A stretch of DNA of 6,372 bases from an uncultured Candidatus Altimarinota bacterium (lineage in GTDB: Bacteria; Patescibacteriota; Gracilibacteria; UBA4473). The notes under the pieces are model-generated. The model worked only from the letters and a program-made list of their open reading frames with translations. It had not been told where the DNA came from and ran no database searches. The stretch lies in NCBI GenBank assembly GCA_938021445.1, contig CALIGR010000134.1, positions 1-6,372 of the forward strand, in the 5' to 3' direction. A program made the translations under genes and the position numbers. Below are positions 4,719 through 6,372 of the stretch, piece after piece. Numbering within the stretch: position 1 is the stretch's first letter; each line of letters begins with the position of its first letter.

Positions 4719-6311
4719 TTACTCGACCACCGTAATTGGAGTATAAACAATTTTTATTTGTGTCTGCGACGTCGTCCCATTTGGACCAAAAGCTTTGATG
4801 ACATACGTGTTTTCGCCCACGTTCATATTTCCACCAACGGCGTTGGCGATATATTTAAACTCTGTATCTCCTGGCTTAAATAATTTAAGTCTAAAGTCAT
4901 TGATTTCGACCGCTTGTGTCTGATCTGAAACTTTTCCAAAAAAGGTAAACGGACTTTGGGCCGTCTCATAAGTGGCATTTGGATCAACCGAAAAAACTTC
5001 AGGAGTCGTTACTACTGGAACGGCAAAGTCTCCAGGACCTGTCACCGCTGGTGCCGGTTTTTGAGCCGCTGGTGTCACTACTTCTGCGACAACTGGCGCT
5101 GGTGCCACAGATGTTGGAGTCCCACTTCCAGCGTAATTTAGCGTCAGTGTGGTTACCGGAGACCGCTGTCCATTTCGAGAAATGGCAAAGATTTTATAGG
5201 TATTGAGTCCCGGCTTAAGCGTTTTAAACTCAAGCGAAGCGATGTATTGCCAGGTTGCATTCCCTGGTTCAAATCGCTCGAGTGCGAAATCATTCACCTG
5301 TATCTGGAAAGCATCCGTAGGCGCTGTCCCTTTGATAAATATCTGATCAACGGTCGACGAGATCACTTGTCCATTTGTATGAGAAGTTACCGTTGGTGCC
5401 GTTAGGCTTGCGGTTTCGGTCAGCTCAGCGGCTGGATCGTTGTCAGCAAGTGGCTCTAACCCGGTTCCAACTTCAATTTTCGCTTGTTCAAGTAATTCTT
5501 GTGCTTCAAGTCGATTTTGAATCTCTTGTGCTTTTTCTGGGAAGAAACGATTGAGATTGTCTACGTGCCAAGTCGATTCTTCAAAATCACGGTCCAGACT
5601 TTCTAATAAGTCTGCTTTTTGAACCAAAAGATCATACGTGTTTTCTTTTATTTCTATTTGCTGTCCCACCCCTACCGTTACATTTTGAGGTTTACTATCT
5701 TCGTCTGGACCAAAAACATCTATATCTACTTTTCCAGAGAAAAGTCGAACTATATCTGATGAGAGTGTGGTGGAAAGATCAAAGGCCGTTCCCCGAACGT
5801 TTAGTTTTAATCGCTCGGTGTCGATTGTCAGCAACGAATCGTCATGAGACTGAAAATCGCTGTCCTCTACGTAACTCCAAGCGCGCCCTTGTACCAGAGT
5901 AAATGAAACTTGTTTTCGTCCAGATGAGTTCTGAGACATTTTAGTTATTTTCATCTCTGTATTTTCATCAAGCGTAATCGCGTTGTTTTCTAGGAAGCTG
6001 AGTGTCATTTTACTGCCTCCAGAAGTTCGAATCGAATCCCCTTCTACAAACGAAAGATCTGCAAAAGCTCGGCTCCATTCTTCTTCATTTTCCGCTAATA
6101 AAAACTCTGCTTGCCCTTGAATCTCCGTAATCGTCGCTGAAACTGTTTCTTGTCTCACATTTGAAAACAAGTTGGCAAATAGCAACACTAGCACTCCCAA
6201 AAAGAAACCGACTACCAATATAAATAAAATAAAAGGCAACCAATTCCGGCGATTGCGACGCCGAGCATAGGTTCCTGCTCTCCGAGGTCTTCTAGATCCT
6301 GACCAATTCAT
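4719..6311 (-). CDS. Membrane-anchored FecR-domain protein with two Ig-like repeats
   Basis: The product is 530 residues (numbered from the ATG at 6311; an adjacent upstream TTG at 6314 gives 531). Residues 7-22 hold nine arginines, followed by one membrane helix at about 24-49, so by the positive-inside rule the C-terminal bulk is outside. Residues about 56-220 form a FecR-like domain: FVEGDSIRTSGGSKMTLSF (88-106), LNVRGTAFDLS (170-180) and VRLFSGKVDIDV (188-199). A charged helical stretch (about 225-285) follows. Two homologous Ig-like modules (about 306-393 and 433-525) share IQVNDFALERFEPG/VEINDFRLKLFKPG and GLNTYKIFA/GENTYVIKA. An Ala/Pro/Val-rich linker (about 395-432) separates them. 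They resemble the glucodextranase-B-type Ig folds common in CPR surface proteins. Unlike classical FecR there is no sigma-factor partner gene, so a structural or carbohydrate/envelope-binding role is more likely than iron signalling. It is first gene of an operon with the FemAB gene. Confidence 0.85.
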   Translation of the reverse strand: MNWSGSRRPRRAGTYARRRNRRNWLPFILFILVVGFFLGVLVLLFANLFSNVRQETVSATITEIQGQAEFLLAENEEEWSRAFADLSFVEGDSIRTSGGSKMTLSFLENNAITLDENTEMKITKMSQNSSGRKQVSFTLVQGRAWSYVEDSDFQSHDDSLLTIDTERLKLNVRGTAFDLSTTLSSDIVRLFSGKVDIDVFGPDEDSKPQNVTVGVGQQIEIKENTYDLLVQKADLLESLDRDFEESTWHVDNLNRFFPEKAQEIQNRLEAQELLEQAKIEVGTGLEPLADNDPAAELTETASLTAPTVTSHTNGQVISSTVDQIFIKGTAPTDAFQIQVNDFALERFEPGNATWQYIASLEFKTLKPGLNTYKIFAISRNGQRSPVTTLTLNYAGSGTPTSVAPAPVVAEVVTPAAQKPAPAVTGPGDFAVPVVTTPEVFSVDPNATYETAQSPFTFFGKVSDQTQAVEINDFRLKLFKPGDTEFKYIANAVGGNMNVGENTYVIKAFGPNGTTSQTQIKIVYTPITVVE

Positions 6312-6319
6312 CAAACGCT

Positions 6320-6347
6320 ATTGTCCTAAAACAAAAAAATTTGGCAA
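6320..6347 (-). promoter_or_regulatory. Candidate promoter of the FecR-FemAB operon
   Basis: On the minus strand, TTGCCA (6347-6342) is followed after 16 bp by GACAAT (6325-6320), a 5/6 and a 4/6 match to consensus. The ATG at 6311 lies eight bases beyond the -10, so transcription would start at or next to the start codon and the mRNA would be leaderless or nearly so. An AGGA (6327-6324) about 12 nt before the ATG is poorly spaced for a ribosome binding site and overlaps the -10. Confidence 0.4.
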
Positions 6348-6372
6348 GGTAAAGATTTCTTAAGTATGGTGT

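Noticed and set aside
4653..5206. Several short plus-strand open frames opposite the FemAB and FecR-domain genes.
   Set aside because: They overlap strongly supported genes on the other strand, show no family motifs and have biased composition expected of antisense shadows.
18..6311. No TGA among seven stop codons, raising the possibility of UGA recoded as glycine (Gracilibacteria or SR1-type code).
   Set aside because: All genes are open at near-family length under the standard code, and conserved glycines (for example GGH and GSGWAW in the dismutase) use GGN codons. Seven genes are too few to infer recoding from stop usage alone.
6312..6314. TTG as start codon of the FecR-domain gene.
   Set aside because: An ATG follows immediately at 6311-6309 and is the more likely initiator; the difference is a single residue.

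Overview
The window looks like an ordinary stretch of a small bacterial genome with a Patescibacteria/CPR-like flavour. That placement is an inference from gene style: an isolated trpD-like gene with no trp operon around it, a FecR-domain membrane protein joined to a FemAB-type transferase, weak or absent Shine-Dalgarno sequences, and no TGA among the seven stop codons. No ribosomal or other marker gene is present to confirm it. The standard code fits: every long frame is open and conserved glycines use GGN codons.

Layout. Positions 18-2123 (+) hold a tight co-directional group. It begins with a very A/T-rich HEPN-like protein, which overlaps by 8 bp a divergent, shortened TrpD-family protein. 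Two bases after that gene's stop comes a YgjV-family membrane protein. Convergent to this group at 2226-2837 (-) is an Fe/Mn superoxide dismutase with Mn-type active-site signatures. It is transcribed divergently from a leaderless-looking gene at 2967-3713 (+) that encodes a highly divergent protein-kinase-like protein. The rest (3705-6311, -) is a two-gene unit: a membrane-anchored FecR-domain/Ig-like surface protein, whose stop codon directly abuts the start of a FemAB-family peptidoglycan aminoacyltransferase. Both of these point to cell-envelope work.

The most interesting structure is not a gene. At 1409-1496 an 88-bp REPIN-like element (two inverted 23-nt units, each a GTAG head plus a 19-nt palindrome) lies inside the trpD-like coding sequence. 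It is read through in frame as about 30 extra residues in a surface-loop position. A second inverted repeat pair of another family (GTCAT head, 28-nt units, 85 bp in all) lies only about 630 bp away, between the convergent ygjV-like and sod genes. Two unrelated REP-doublet families close together, one tolerated inside a protein, suggest that repeat mobilisation is or was active in this genome. The trpD-like protein also lacks usual substrate-binding residues and is short at both ends, so its activity is in doubt.
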